A DNA stretch of 64,000 nt from contig OU612072.1 in assembly GCA_914767715.1 (NCBI GenBank), forward strand, positions 25,668,001 through 25,732,000, given 5' to 3'. Both the position numbers and the translations under genes were made by a program. The notes beneath the pieces are model-generated. The model had not been told where the DNA came from, did not search any database, and was given only the letters and a program-made list of their open reading frames with translations. This document shows positions 35,134-49,599 of this stretch, one piece after another. Source of the DNA: Membranipora membranacea (lineage: Eukaryota > Bryozoa > Gymnolaemata > Cheilostomatida > Membraniporidae). Numbering within the stretch: the stretch's first letter is position 1; every line of letters starts with the position of its first letter.

Positions 35134-38100
35134 ATCGCCGTAGAGCATAGAGTCTTATGTTTCAGAAGAACTTCTGTCTTCTGCTGCCAAGAGGTACTGT
35201 ATCTTGTTATGGTGTCTTTTAAATTAACTTTAAGTCAGAGGCTCAAAACAGCTAAGATAATTCAAAAACTGCCTGTGCTTTGAGCTCTTGTTCAAACCGA
35301 TCGATGTTACCTGAAGCAATGGCCTAATGTAATGAATAATGTCTCTGACTGCTATGTGACTACTCTCTAGATGAAGACAGATATGGTCCATTTACTGTAT
35401 GGTTTTGTTTTCGCTCCAACGCTTAAGACAACCCTTCAGGGGAGATTATGATGTGAAATTATGCTAACTGGATTCTACGGCAATTCATGCATAATGTTGA
35501 AATGCCTTCCCATCGTATTAATTGTCTACCAACTGTCAATTAATTATCAGCGTGCCTTTGGGTATGCTCTTTTTCATTAGCATATATTTGATAGCCGGTA
35601 GGCTTTCGACATCTATTAGCATATAACTGGAAGTGGGTTCAATATAATTATTTTGGAATTTCCATAATTTGTGCTTTGAAACCTAGTTCATTTGATTGAA
35701 ATATGGTCATCTTCTTCCACTGGAACTTTGTATGTAGATTTTGGGTATTTTAAACCATGGCCAGGTAATAAAATAATTTACCTGTCATTGATCTTCATTT
35801 GGTAGGCGCTGGAAGTGGTAACGGCAAAAATGAAAAACACGTACATCGATCTATGATTCGCACATCCTCTAAAACAAAGAGTGGTTAGGACTTTCAGTGA
35901 ATGTTATGAAATATTAAAATAGGTTTTACAACTTAACCACAAACAACTAATTTCAAATGGGGGATTGGCCAAATTCAATTAATTCCTGAATGCTGTACCT
36001 GAAAGTAATTGTTGTAGCTAGGAGGTATAATATTTCAGTTTGATAAATTTTTATACGATCAAAGAAGTCTCAATTTTAACAATTAGTTTTGTATGGGAAG
36101 ATTGTAGAAACAAAATGGGCTGGGAAGGACATTATAGGAAATGATAGGATTTTGAAATTCTTAGTTTAAAAAGCTGTCATTTGTGATCTGATAATTGAGA
36201 TATAACCAAAAAAAATACAAGTACTTCTGCCCATAATACTAATTTTATCTTAGCTGTACGTGGTTACAAACGTTGTTTGGTCAATATTAGTACTGTGAGA
36301 AAAATCAGCGATTGTTACATCGTGTGATTTTGAATATCTACTGCAGCTTGCAGTTGGGTGAAGTTGTCAAATAGTATACTCAAAACTTTCCCAAGCTTGT
36401 CCGAAAAGAGGTGACTTTGCTCGTTCAACTAAATTGCTTTTTGTCCTGACCCAATGCAAGATGTGTATTGAAAAACGGTCATATCAAAATTGAATTCAAA
36501 ATTGATACAAATAACTACAACTTTACACAATTTATTCTATATAAGTAATGAAATGACCTGTCAAAAACGTGGTTTTTTTATTGTTATTTCTGCAATTAAT
36601 TGTAAAAAATTTTCAAGGTTATGTTGGTAAAGATGTGTTGGTGAAAATTAAGGGGTCAAGCCACACTCCATATCCCAATGAATAGGTGGCTAGATGGTGG
36701 TTTGCTTTAAGGGTGAACTGCATTATCGGCACAACTTGAAGTCGCAAATTCATCCAATCGACAGTTGGATTTGATTCAGATCTTTGACTCTCACACAACA
36801 ATGGCTCGATAATCTAACAAACAAGCCACTTATTCTGCAAAAGAATAAAATTATGTTGCTGGAAACTAAGCAGTTGTGATGGCACACCCCATCCTTGAGT
36901 TTCAGATTTCTGCCAACTTATAGAATACGGCCTTGTGCATAGTCAGGATATGTTGTCTGAAGCCCAGTGTGTTCTTTTAAGCGTGTCTACAGGACAGGTG
37001 GCCCGATGCCCTTTCTGAAACTGCTGTATTGGTTTAGAATCATACGCAGTATTAGCCTAGATATTAGAAATGAGATTACAAGACAAAATATGTTGTATAT
37101 GACTCTTTGGCTCACACCTATTGAGTGCTGTATCTGTAGATTGACTATTTTGATAATGGCACTGTTATGAAGATGAATTTAATTTTCATTTTCATTAACG
37201 TAGATTATGAATATAGCCTGTCACTGTACAGTACAAGCAAACAAAGTTAAATTTGTAGCTTTAAACCAAAGAAAAAATAATGGAAACCCGTTCTCTACCA
37301 AGTTGTGATTTAATTTATGTAGCTTGAATGAATGTGTGTAACAGTAATCGATGGTGATTCCTAAATGACCAAGTTTAGATAGTGGAAAATAATTATACAC
37401 AATACTTCCTATAGTTGCTGAACGCACCAAAAGTGGATATTGAATTCATGTTAAAGCAAACAAAGCTCTTCCTAAAAAGCAAATGGGATAGGTTAATGTG
37501 GAAATAAGAGGAAAGGAATTGTGAGTCAGCTAGTTTCCAAAATCGTATTGATCAAATAGGGGTATCCACGGGTTTATGTATTTCCTCAAATTATACCAAG
37601 GCAATGAATAATTGATATTGATGTGGCATTCGTTCAGTGGGGACCTTAGATAGTGGAGTTACACGGCATCACTTATTTGACCTGTCTTCCTTCGTTTTTA
37701 ATGAAGATTTGATGTCAAATTATATCATATCATAAACCAAATCTGAGGATAGGCAACTTGTTGACTTGGAGCATTGAACATTGCAGTTTAGGCCAAACTC
37801 CATTGTTGACCTTCCAAGGGTTAGCAAATACAGTTTCAGCATCAAATTTTGCCGCCCAGCGCTTGGAACCAAAAAATGTGATGTTTAATAAATAATTACT
37901 AGGGTGGATTTGGTCGAAGTGAAAAGAAGGGGCAAGGGACCTTCCAATTGAATTCATAAAAGCAGAGTAGGCCTTATCAATCATATGTTTACTTTTGTGT
38001 GACTAATTCATAAATGTTGAAACTTCCAGAAAAAAATACCAAAACGATATTCATTGTGGCCATCAGCTGTTTTCCTCAACTCTGTTTTTTTTACTCAACC

Positions 38101-40070
38101 TATTGCTGGTGGCTGATGCTTGAACTAGAAGCTGATAATTAGCTGGTGGCACCTAGTACCAAGCTCCACCATTCTTGTTTTCCGAGTAATTATTCTTCTT
38201 CATTATATAGGTGAGAACTCAGTATTGGTTATGCAATGCTGTCCAGCCTACACTGTATTCTGTATTCCGATTGAGCAGTACAGGGTTCTCTCCGAAAGAT
38301 AAGGAGGGGGATGGGCACTTCCAGTTTTAATTTGAGAAATTGAATTCAATTTTGACGACGTGGGTAACTCGTAATGAATATTTTACAGGTTTTAATATCC
38401 ATTATACATTACAGATTCATTGGGATCCAACCAACAATAAGGAAGTGCTGGAAATAGGTATGGTGGTAAAGTCAACCAACAAGAAAAATTTTAAATTAAT
38501 TAAAATTTGTAGTGTTGTTGTACTATTACGAATTGACTAAATTTGATCGAATGTCCCAAAAATCCAGTGGTTAAACTTAATGTTCAACAGATAAACAGAT
38601 AAACCACTGTTTATCTGGACATATGCTGCCTAAAGTATGTCAATAATGTGAGAAAGAACACCAGCCATCATCTACATCACCTAGCAACAAATGAAAGGCA
38701 CCATCATAAAACCACGACCCTCCCTAAAACCAATACTCATAAATACGTCAATGCCTTCTTATTGCTTCTTTTATTTTTTTTTCACATGGTCTCATTTGCT
38801 TCATGCATTGATCGGTGGCTAATAAAGTTCATAATATAATGAAACCTTGTTTTAGTATTTTTCAGAATTGGAAAGGAAAGGTTTTGATGAACTTTATATC
38901 TGAAACGCAGAGACTGTTCCAGCCTACATTTTACAGCTACATCATTTTGGCTAATGTATAGTACTGCTATCGGTCCCACAGTTCAAATGATGATCGACAT
39001 ACAATGTCCTTGAAGAGAAATTCTCATTCGGAACAATAGCTCAAAGGCACGAAATGTCTTGCTAACATCTTAGAGCTGCTGTAATTCATATTCTTGGTCA
39101 ACTTTGGAATCTTCTTTGAATTCTGATTGTGTGAAACCTTTCGATCATTGTCACTTGAGTGAAGCCAAATCCAAAATGCTTTCTCTGTTATTTATCTTCA
39201 AGTATAGTAGCGCCTTAAAAAGGAGGTGAGAGCATTTTTTATGTGGGAATTGAGGACCTGACATCTCATGACGCCGCGTCATGACTGCTTGAATATCACA
39301 AGTTAAGCTGGCAAAATAATTCTCTGACAGCTGTAGTATATAGCTGGAATTGGGTTTCTTTTTATTTTTTTGAATTAGGGTTCATGCAGAAGGTGAGGTT
39401 GAGTTATTTATCATGATTATTTGTTATAAATACTTTGCTCTTGAGTGCTGCGCTTGGCGCAATAAAGCAGTGCATAATTATGTACACAAATGGCCACAGG
39501 AACTCAATAACCTAATCGTTGTGCAACAGTTTATTGCTAATCGATCATTTAATGAACATATTCATAGTATTAAAAGAGTGCGGTTTGATGTGTAATTGTA
39601 ACATGTCAGCGGCCATCTGACGGCACACTCCATAAATAAATCTTACATAATGATGATTAAGCATTTACTGTCAAGAATATTGCCATCAATCTTTATTAAA
39701 TTTAACTCCCCTTTCCCATGCACACGTCAAACCTTCAAGAATGTCAAATTGTTTACTGACACTAGCTGGGATTTATGAAGATATATATTAATTATATCTT
39801 ACTTCCACCTTTAGAAGTAAAGACAAATCAATCACAAAAATAAAATATTCTTTCAATTATTTAATTAAAAATTAGAAAATCTTTTCATCAACAGAAAGGA
39901 CACTTCTGTTTAGAACAAATAATAAAATTGCAGAGTTGAGTTTTACAAAAACAAAAAATGAAATGACTTGAAAAAATATTTTCTGTAGCGCTTCGATTGT
40001 CAGGCACCAGTACTTTGAGAGAAAATAGTATCTCAAGGTCATAGCCTGTGGTCCGCTACAGTTTCTTGTC
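35134..40070. other. Intergenic stretch between family members A and B
   Basis: AT-rich sequence in which I see no coding exon. It holds a LINE tail at 38640-38842 and the 3' UTR of gene B at its right end, with a minus-strand AATAAA near 39691. Confidence 0.5.
38640..38842 (+). mobile_element. LINE 3'-end fragment
   Basis: The frame VNNVRKNTSHHLHHLATN... and the tail (ATTGATCGGTGGCTAATAAAG) match the C-terminus and 3' UTR of the LINE copy at 32.5-33.2 kb (ATTGATCGGTTATTAAAG). It is a shorter and older copy of the same family. Confidence 0.6.
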
Positions 40071-43000
40071 TCATACTTTTGGGTTGGCTGGCTGTTTCAC
40101 TGCTGAAAAACACATGAAGTATTTTGGTTAATTGAAAGAAAGACTAGGAGATAGTATTGAATATAGTTTCATCACAATGCAATGCTTTGAATGTTGATTA
40201 CCTACTGTAATTAGTTTTCTCAAAGTACTTATCCATGGCTAGTCTATTTTGTTGCCTCATGATAACATTAGCATACAAAGGCCACTTTGTTCCAATCACT
40301 GAGCTCAAACTGGCACTACCACGCAGTTAGGTGCAGTAACGTCTCTTTATAGGATAAAAGCCAAATCCACATGCATCATTTTTCTTTAGTGGAATTGTGG
40401 TTTGCTGGTTCCGCTCCAAGTTCCAAAACCACACTCCAAATTTTCGTTTGGTTGATTTGTGGTGTCCTAATTCAAGCTCTAGATCAAAACCCACACTGTT
40501 TTTATTTAAAATGTGGATCTGTAGAAAAGTCTTGAGAGCTAGCTAAATTTTATGCTTATATTACACTTATCATATTTTCTCACCAGTCATGCTTCTTGTC
40601 TGTGTTGTCTCTCCTGCACACTTCTTTCCTGCACATTTAGGTGTTGGGTTATCACATTTCCGATATCTGCTCTCAGCGTTTCCTGGCACGGTTACCCACA
40701 ATCCCCACTCACTGAATCCGCCGTTTACTACAAAACATAACACCGATCAGTCATTCACGAGACTTATCAGATGCATTATTGTTACTATAATTTGAAGGCT
40801 GACGTGGAAATTAAAATCACGAATCTTGCACATAATTACAAAATCGGAGAAATATGTAAGCATTGCTGCTGGGTTGTTGATAAAATCTGATTTTGTATTC
40901 AAATTGTTATGCATGAAGTAAAGGATCGGTTGATATTTACAGATCCTTGGCAAAATTCTACTCTTACTATCCATAAGAAGCAGAAAGGTCTGGCACATAT
41001 ATTTTGAATGTACCGAATTAGCTAATCATATTTTTTTAACTATAAAGGGTTTTCATATTGAGGCTGGATACTATGTGTTCAAGGTTATCTTGTGCTGAAG
41101 TGTAATCTTGAAAATGTCCCAAAACACCTTTGACCTTGTAAAGTCATTGTAATTAATCTCAATGTTGAAGATAATTGGATGAGTAGATAAAATTGTAACA
41201 ACATATTCAACTTAAACACATAACATAAATTGTTAAACTACATCTCAATATCCTCCATTGTAATCAAGTTTATCTGTAAATAGCTCAAAGGCTGATAGAA
41301 TAATGAGGTGATTGATTACCTGGGCAGCAGCCTGTGTTACATGTAGAAGATTCTTTATCATTTCCTTTGCATTTGCCACCCTCACATTTCCTTGACCTTG
41401 ATCTAGTTCCACCCAAACACTTAGCCGAGCATTCTGACCATGAATTCCACGGACACCATCCTTCATGTATCGGTGCAGGCGCAACAACTTCTTCTGTGAG
41501 ATAAATATAAAGATGTCATTTATGAACCAAAATGGGAAGGAATAAGTAATTCTTTTTCCAAATGCTTGAATCACAGTTTATATCCTATAAATATTAGCAG
41601 GAGGAAAAGCTCAGCACTTTGCTCAGGTTTGAGATGGTGCAATCAATAGTTAGCCAAAATTGACTTGACCTGATAACTTGATATAATATATTGCCTGCGC
41701 TACATCAATAGCTAAGTTATAAACTCCTCTACGGTGTATCACTTCAGAAGTAGTAAAATTATTTTAGTTATACAAACAGATTTCTACACAAGACAGAGAG
41801 ACATTTATTTCTTAAATTCAACATTTGAAACTAAAGTTTGATACAAAACGTAGTTTGGGTGCCCAAACATTGACAGGGTCCCTGGCCTTGGCATGTCATC
41901 TTCAGTGGTGGAATGGGCCTATACGGTGTATAGGAAGTTCGCATCAATGCCTATACACCTTCAGTATGTGTATTGGCACTTATAACCTATCACTGCTGTG
42001 CACTTTTTAAATAAATTTTATCGAGTTTATAATCTGAAATATGTAGAAATTATTTAATATGATTAGCATTAGCAATTTATTTTGTTATGTCTATTATTTT
42101 GTCTCCTCTCATTTCAGTCAAAACATGCTCTTAGATTTAGGCCGGACCCACCCCGCAGCGGGCTGCGCTAGTTGCTCGATCGCTGCGCGGCCGGCCAACG
42201 CTACGCGTTGGATTGATCTCGATGTTTGGTGTATAGGCACTTATTTTTTTCCATTTCCACCACTGGTCATCTTCAACATTATCCACAGTGAAATCCCAAT
42301 ACCAGCAACCTGGCAAAGTTTGAACACTTTAAGTAAATAAAAGGCCAAAAATTTACTAATCATAGTTACACTTTAGGCTAATCCAAGGTCAGTACAGAGT
42401 ATTAGAGACTTACGACCAGCTCCAGCGTCGTTAAGAGTAAATGGATATTGTGAAGCAGAAGGAGCAAGGAGACTCTTCTGTTGTGCTCCGCTCTGATAAG
42501 CCTGGATACCCATAGGATACTGTGGAAAGCCCTGTGGCGGGCCAAACTGCTGTGGAGGGTAGTAACCTGCTTGTGGTGGGTAGAACTGTGGCTGTAACAA
42601 CAATTTTTTTTTATTATTCATATTTTTTTATCATCAACAAAAACACTGTCTTGAATTGGTTAGTTTGAGGTAAGATGTTTCCTTTCCCAATAACAGAAAC
42701 TAAGCAGAATTTGATATTGCTTGTAAGTTTTTAATATCTATTTATTAATATTTCATTACCCCTGAAGAAGCAATTCAAATTGAAAGTTACAGCCAACTAG
42801 CAATGTGACAACCCTCCCTCAGACATATTTTGATGGTAGGCCCTTGGAAGGTGTTTTTAAATTAATTCATGCCTAAAATTCAGTTTGGTAAATTTTTTCC
42901 ATGTACACAATCGTGTTAAATTTGAGAAATATAATTACTGCAATAAAGCATCTCAGTTCTATGGAAATCATCTCTTTAGGAGATGGAGAATCTGTTGATT

Positions 43001-44418
43001 GTAATGTTTGAAAAGAGTGCTGGTATCAACTCAAGAAGCAACCATCTTTCCCTCGGTTGTTTAAAGGGCAACCAAGGTTTCGCAGCAATGCATCAATGGG
43101 TAGTAAATAATGTGCTAGGCAGCATCGGCTTTGTGCATTACGCGATGCAAAACTCAAAGTAGTTGCTGACTCTATGCTGGGTAACACTTCAGTTTAGGGG
43201 AGTTTCCAAGACATTATTGTAATGATGAAAGAGCACAGGCTGAATAATAACAGGAACAGGAAACTGCTCTGTGGTATTCTATTCTTGAGTACCTGATAGA
43301 TGAAAGATTCCTGGCTGAATGATCATCCGAATAAGATTTTGTCTTTTTCCCTACGCAGAAGGTGCAATCTGCTATTAATCAATGAGAAGTTTTTGAAACC
43401 CTGGTTGCCCTTTGATAACAACTTTGGGATAATGAGATGAAATTATTCAACAAGTCAATTGACAAGGGATGATTTTCAAAGAATGGAAGCCACAGAATGG
43501 GACAAGTCCATGAAAGCTGTGGGATATCTGGTGTAACAATAAAAGATCCATCCCATGCAGTAATCAGATACATCAATAATCGATAACACTATCGGACACA
43601 GCACAGCTAACGGAAATCTCCTTTATACCTAATAGCAAGTCCCCCTGCATAACAGGTTTACCCTGTACTATTGGTTATTCAGTAGTATGACATGCTACGG
43701 TAAGGTAAAAGACAACAAGCAAAATAGTCACTTCAAAACTTTTATTATTTCAAAAATATAGCATAGCATAGCATAGGAACTGGGATCCATACACTAGCTA
43801 AAGACATGCCCGAAGTGTTCAGCTTCGGAGCTCTTACCTTGTTGTAGTATTGGCTGTACTGGTTATAGAATTGCGGTGGAATCTGATATTGTTGTGGTTG
43901 GGCCGGGGTCTTCTCATCAAAAGCATCAGTTAGGGTGTAGTAGACCACAGCCATAAGAAAACCCGTAAGGATAGCCAGTCCGAGAAGTACCAACGTCTTC
44001 ATCGCTAAAGGAATTATGATTATAACATCACAATAACTTGACTGCACATGGCATTGTTTTCCAATATTTTTGCTGTGCGAAAACAGCAGGGCTTGGCTCC
44101 TTATCAATGGGAAAATTAAATGAAAACGGACAGACCAAGACCGATGTATAACCAGAACAAGAGTGACCAAATCTGAGATCAAAAGGTCTAAGCAAGTGTA
44201 GTTCTGTATTCCACAGTAAGTGATGAATGTAACTTGATTCAAATTGGAGCTTAACCAGTTGTGCTTCAGATGTAGACCTCTTACCTGTTAGCTTTGGTTT
44301 CAGATGTACTGAGTTATCAATCTACCTATCCACAACCCAGGCAATGAATTGTATGGATAAATGAATGCAACTTACGCGGAAACTCCTTGCCGATCACGAC
44401 AATGTTCTTTTCTCCCAT
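40071..44418 (-). CDS. Membrane protein with two TSP1-like modules, family member B
   Basis: Six minus-strand exons: 44418-44376, 44004-43838, 42591-42414, 41493-41320, 40727-40584 and 40102-40071, 245 aa. The order is MGEKNIVVIGKEFP, a hydrophobic anchor (TLVLLGLAILTGFLMAVVYY), then a Gln/Pro/Tyr-rich spacer (YYPPQQFGPPQGFPQYP). A first TSP1-like module follows (CPWNSWSECSAKCLGGTRSR, closing NTGCCP), then a degenerate second one (GGFSEWGLWV...SRYRKCDNP, CAGKKCAGE) and a short tail. TSP1 modules are extracellular, so the P/Q spacer and modules should face outside. Modules fall on separate exons with phase-1 boundaries, the usual exon-shuffling phase. It lies head-to-head with gene C (2.6 kb apart). 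Function unknown; cell-surface adhesion or matrix assembly is a guess. Confidence 0.85.
42139..42214. repeat. GC-rich hairpin island
   Basis: An abrupt GC-rich block in AT-rich surroundings contains CGGCCGGCC and a perfect 7-bp hairpin CCAACGC-TAC-GCGTTGG (42195-42211). It lies in the gene B intron between exons 41493 and 42414. I see no coding sense; it may be part of a mobile element. Confidence 0.5.
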
Positions 44419-47032
44419 GCTGCCGAATTATTGCCAGACTAAATTATCTAAAGCTAAGTGTCAGTGTCAGCCTAGAGTCTAGACTAGCATCCAGTGCTGA
44501 CTAATGCTGTAGTGTGGTGAACTATGCGTTAGTCTTTGTACCCCTGTAGGTTATCCGAGCAAGTTGCTCACTGCTATGGTCAACCTCTGGGCAGACGGCC
44601 TTAACCTGCTGGAAGTTCGGTAATAGTATTATACAGACTGTTTCTGCTTGACAAGCTTTTCACATCAATATACAATTAATGATCAGTGTACCATAAAACA
44701 ACACAGGAAACCGACAGAGTAGGGCGTAGTCGTTAATCAATCTGGTTTGGATATTTCGGAAGATCCCGTTCAAAACCTAATTAATCATAATGTGCCAAAG
44801 ATTAATGATATTCAACAATTATTATCGTAATTACACTTTGGCCACTTTTTGTATGCAAGGAAGTGATTGTTTAAATGCAAATGTCATACCTATCCTTCCA
44901 GTGTCGTAGTTAAGAAAGTATTGCAGGGGATGCAGATAAGGATTCAAGTGATTTTGGACAAAGGCAGGAGATGAAGGGGTGTCTGGTGATCTAAATCTAC
45001 TTTGATTAAGCTAATAACAAACATTATTGGGCTTTTTTGCAAGTTTCGTGTTTGGCTGATGATCGCAAGCTTTTCAGTAGAGCAAGTGCTTCTCTCTTAA
45101 CCCCTGAACTACGTGCCAGTATCATTGAAGTTTGATAAAAAAATTACAGAAAACCAGCCTGTCGGCAGTATGATATTGCGTTACCTGGACGTGCCGCCTA
45201 ACATAAGTACCAACACTTATTAAGAATTGGTAAACAGAAATTTCTTTATTTCCACTGATTTTTGACTATTATACTTTGATCCTGTTACATTATGTCATAT
45301 ATGCATTGGTAGATGAATTGTTTTTCTGAAGCGTTAGGAAAGGCAAATGTTTTCGGCGCTAAAAATCAATGAATAAACTGCCGTAATTAAGGGATTACAA
45401 AGTTTGAAAACCGTGTCAGGATGGGAAATAAAACTTAAAAACTCAAACTTTGTTGACTGACTAAGGGTCAAGGTAAAATAATTTATTCCAAACAGAGTAA
45501 TAGATATTTAAGTTATTGATTGTTTGATGAAGAGCGGTAATTAAGATTTTGTCTAATTGGGGGTTGTTTCTATTGGTTGCATTCTCATATATCATCTATC
45601 ACCATTAATAAAACCTTACCTACAAAGCCTCATCTAAATTTATCATAGATATTAATTCCAAAGCTCTCAATCTCAATCTCCAGATCTTAATCTGCCAGAT
45701 AACATAATGTTTGCTGTTTTGTGCATTACTATTATGTGTTAAGTCTTAATCTTACTCCTGTCACTTGAAGAATTCTCACGCGGTTGGCTCAGATGTGTTA
45801 TCTATCAAAACCAACAAAAGTAAATGGCAAGATATCTAACTCATTTTTATATTGTTTTGGCTGAAGTATGCTGCAAAAAATTAACCTTCCTTTGAATGAT
45901 TTATCAGTTTTGCATTTTATCTCAGTTTGCAAAATTTGCGAAATGGCTCAAAATCTTTATATACAAAAACAACTCTCGGTACACTAATTGTCATTGTAAA
46001 GTTATAATAGTGCTTTGTCTTAAGATCTCTCCCTCTTGCTACTCTTAAATATCTGCCAGCAACATTTTAGCTTTGCCAATGACAAGTGAAACCATATCAA
46101 TCGAGTGTCCATTTCACAAGAGTTCAAAGCCATTGGAAGAGCTCTCAGTTTGCATGTTAAATCATTAAAAGCTATTTTGGCATAGCTGTAATTTTCGATC
46201 AACAATTTGTTATATGTGAATATAATCTATGGGCGTACTTCATGCAAACCACACAGCAAAATCATTTGAATATTTAGTGCTTGAATTAAATAAATTAATG
46301 ATGAGAATAATTTTTCAGGCAAAGCTAGTAATTGTTTTTCCATAGGATTTTTTCATGCTCAACACCAGGTGGTATTTAGAATTTCCCCTGTATACATTAA
46401 TAATTCAACTAATACTTTCATCCTCTTAACTATATGGAGAAGCACCAATAATAGTGGTGTATATGCAGCAAGGCAATAATACTTTGCTTAGTATATTATC
46501 CATATGTCAAAATTTAAAGTGCTTCTGAGAGACCGTTTTCGTATTTGACCGCACCTCCCTCATTACAATGTCGTTAATTAAAAAATAGGATATGGATGTA
46601 ATTAATCCTCATATTTGAATAAAGGAAGCATTGTTATGACTGTTTATGCATTTTCAGGCATATTCTGACAACCGTAGGTAAGGGGGAGATTACAGAATCT
46701 TCCTCTGGAACTAATTAGCATTGACCTTTAACCATGTCAGTCTCAAATCGAATAGTTTGATTAGTCTTGTCAGAGATCTGAGGTAGGCAGTTGCAAAATT
46801 TTAGAGCTCTATTCAGCTCCAATCAAACAAAGCCAAATTCATTCAACCTTGTCTACAGGTGAGAGAAGCTTTGTGGACAGCAGTCTTAGCTACATATACT
46901 GGCACATGGTGACAGGTTCTTGAGCAAGGCAGACACCCTCAGCTTACTTCAAACTTCACAATCTTGACCACTTGTCTTGTAGTAGAGGTGAAGGTAGATT
47001 AGTTTACCAGGAGCTACAGCAATCAAACAGAA
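44419..47032. promoter_or_regulatory. Divergent intergenic region between family genes B and C
   Basis: 2.6 kb separates the start codons of two oppositely oriented paralogues. It must contain both promoters and possibly shared enhancers. No exon or mobile element was recognised in it. Confidence 0.4.
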
Positions 47033-49272
47033 ATGGGAGAACAGAATCTTGTCCTGATCGGAGGCAAAGATGAGGCAGGAGGCGGTATGTAATTTGGCAT
47101 TTGTCACAGTTGCATCTTTCTCTCCTGACTAAATATATATTATTATTCACAATTTATGTGACTGATAAGGCTCAACTATTAGACACAATTTTAAACTTGA
47201 TACTTTGCGGGATCAAACTAAAAGGAAGCCGTTGGTGTCTATCTTTGGCTCAGTTAAATAGTTACGTGATACCCTTTTCACACATCATAATTATGGACAC
47301 TCTTTTAATAGAGGAAGGTGTCAATTTTATTACTAGAAATTAGGCACAAAGTGCCCCAATATAGATGAATATAGATTGGTTTGCTTGAGAACAGCACATT
47401 TATTCGCCCGATAACTGTTTATCAATGACATCCGACTCTTTCCACCTAATTGCCAGTTATCTGAACAACTACTGGCATCCGTTTTAGTAAATTTGCATTG
47501 AATTAATGTTGATATTAACATGAAAGATTTGTTAATTTGTGTCACAGTAGGGGCCATAGACTATTTTTTGTTTCTATGGCGTAGATGTCATTCCTTTGAG
47601 TCATATGACTGTTAAATCTCAAAAGCTCGGTACCTTGGCGTTTGAGTTATGTGAGCTTAGTGTATTGTCTATTGTTATTTTATTCTATAATCATATATCA
47701 ATCAATATTGAATAATTATAATGGTATATGAATTATTCTTCTCTTGCAGGCGATAATGGTGGGCAAAAAATATTGTTTGGTATCTTGATTGCCGTACTCA
47801 TGGGATGTGCTGGTGGCTACATCTACTTCCAGGCTACTAATAACACAAACCGCTCCATGTACCCTCCACCGGAGTGGTACCAACAACAAGGATACAACCA
47901 ACCACAAGCCAACATGCAGCAGAACCAACACCCAGAGCTCCAGAAAGCTGCAGGTACAGAGAATCAAAATGGAATACAAACAGAGTCACCAGCAGCAGCA
48001 GTAGAAGTCACAGAAGCCAGTGGTAAGATAGACCTTTTTTAACCGCTCACTTTAAATAAACAGAATAAGAACTTTGGACTATCAATCTTCAGTAGCTGCA
48101 TTTTTTTCCTGTTATTGTATAATCATTTCAAACTATTATTCTGCTAATTTACTCTCACCCTCTGTTATTTTCAAGGAGCTAGAACAACTTGAGAAATACT
48201 AGCCTCGACAATATAAGAATCTTCACAGGAGCATTTTATTTTAATATCATCATTTTATTTATTGTCCTACATTTACACTTTTAGGTTTATGGCTGGACTG
48301 GACAGCATGGGCTGGGTGCTCCGTCACATGTGGAGGTGGAGCTAATTACAGGTCAAGGACATGTACAGCTGGACATGTTTGTGCTGGAGACAATCACGGC
48401 TGGGAGCTGTGCAACCAGCAGTGCTGTCAAAGTGAGTACCACAGGGAAAACGAGCGGACCTTGAGATTAGGCTAAACAAAAGGGAGATAATTACCAATAT
48501 TTTTCTTTTTGCTTCCATGAGTCGGGAAGGGGAAAGTTGTTTCATCCTTATATGGGTCGAAGGAGGTCTGAACTCACCATGGAACTTCTTCAAATCCTCC
48601 TATTCTGCAACAAACTTGAAATCAAGATCAGAAGAAGTTTTAGTAAGTCCCCAATCAGAGATCTTAGACGAGGAATCGACAATGTCATTTTTGTAACTGA
48701 ATCTGATAGGATATTTTTATGCAACCGGGAGGTCCATCAAATATCAAGATTCTGTTAAATAATTATAGATAGGGAATTGAATGACCGCAAAGGAATGTGT
48801 AGAAACAAATGTTTTGTTAACAGCGCCGATTGAAGTGTGGGAAGTACCTTTCAGGTACCAAGATTTTTAACCAAGTAGTTCATAATGATAAGATAAGTTC
48901 ATATTGTTTAATTTTGTTTAGGAAATTTAACTTTTCTCAATTATCATTTTAAAGATTAGTTTATAAACATATTTTGAACTTTAAACATTTCTGTTCTATT
49001 TTCTTACAGTTGATGGACAATGGAATGAGTGGACTGAGTGGGCCCCTAGAGAGTCAAACTTACAGACCAGATTCAGAACTTGCAGCAAACCAGAGCCTTC
49101 TTGTGGTGGTAAAACATGTACTGGTCAGGCTACAGAGACAAGGCGACTACCGGGCAACACTGGAAACACTGGAAACTCTGCCGCCCCTCAGGCACCTGTC
49201 AATCCACAAGCACCTCAGGCAGCTCAGACCCAACAGGCACCTGTAGCACCAGTTGTCGCTATGAGAGTTTGA
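47033..49272 (+). CDS. Membrane protein with two TSP1-like modules, family member C
   Basis: Four exons: 47033-47084, 47750-48022, 48285-48431 and 49010-49272, 244 aa, all junctions phase 1. MGEQNLVLIGGKDEAGG precedes an anchor (ILFGILIAVLMGCAGGYIYF) and a Pro/Gln/Asn-rich spacer (SMYPPPEWYQQQGYNQPQAN). A good TSP1 module follows (LDWTAWAGCSVTCGGGANY, RSRTC), then a second W-x-x-W module lacking the first cysteines (QWNEWTEWAPRESNL, RFRTCSKP, CGGKTC). A Pro/Ala/Gln-rich tail ends VAMRV. It shares exon plan and N-terminal motif with genes A and B. No signal peptide; a type II/III orientation is inferred. AATAAA near 49589 could end the transcript. Confidence 0.87.
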
Positions 49273-49599
49273 TAAATTATTATGGAAGTTTTAGTTGTGC
49301 AAGAAACAGATTTATTTGTTATTTTTATACCTCGATGTTGGAGGTGACGGCAATGATATACCACAATCTACAAGCTACAAAAATATAACACGTTTACTGA
49401 AGGTAAAATCAGGACCTGTTTTGCAAATCAAAATTTATTCTGCTGCATGATCAGAGTTGGATTAAACATCAGAGTTCTCTTTAATATTATGTAAACAAAA
49501 ATTATATCAAAATTTTTTCATCACATTTCAAGCAATGGATAGTGTACCCGAGTGGTTTTCTTCTTGTTCAAAGGGGAGACAAGCTCTAATAAACTGTAT

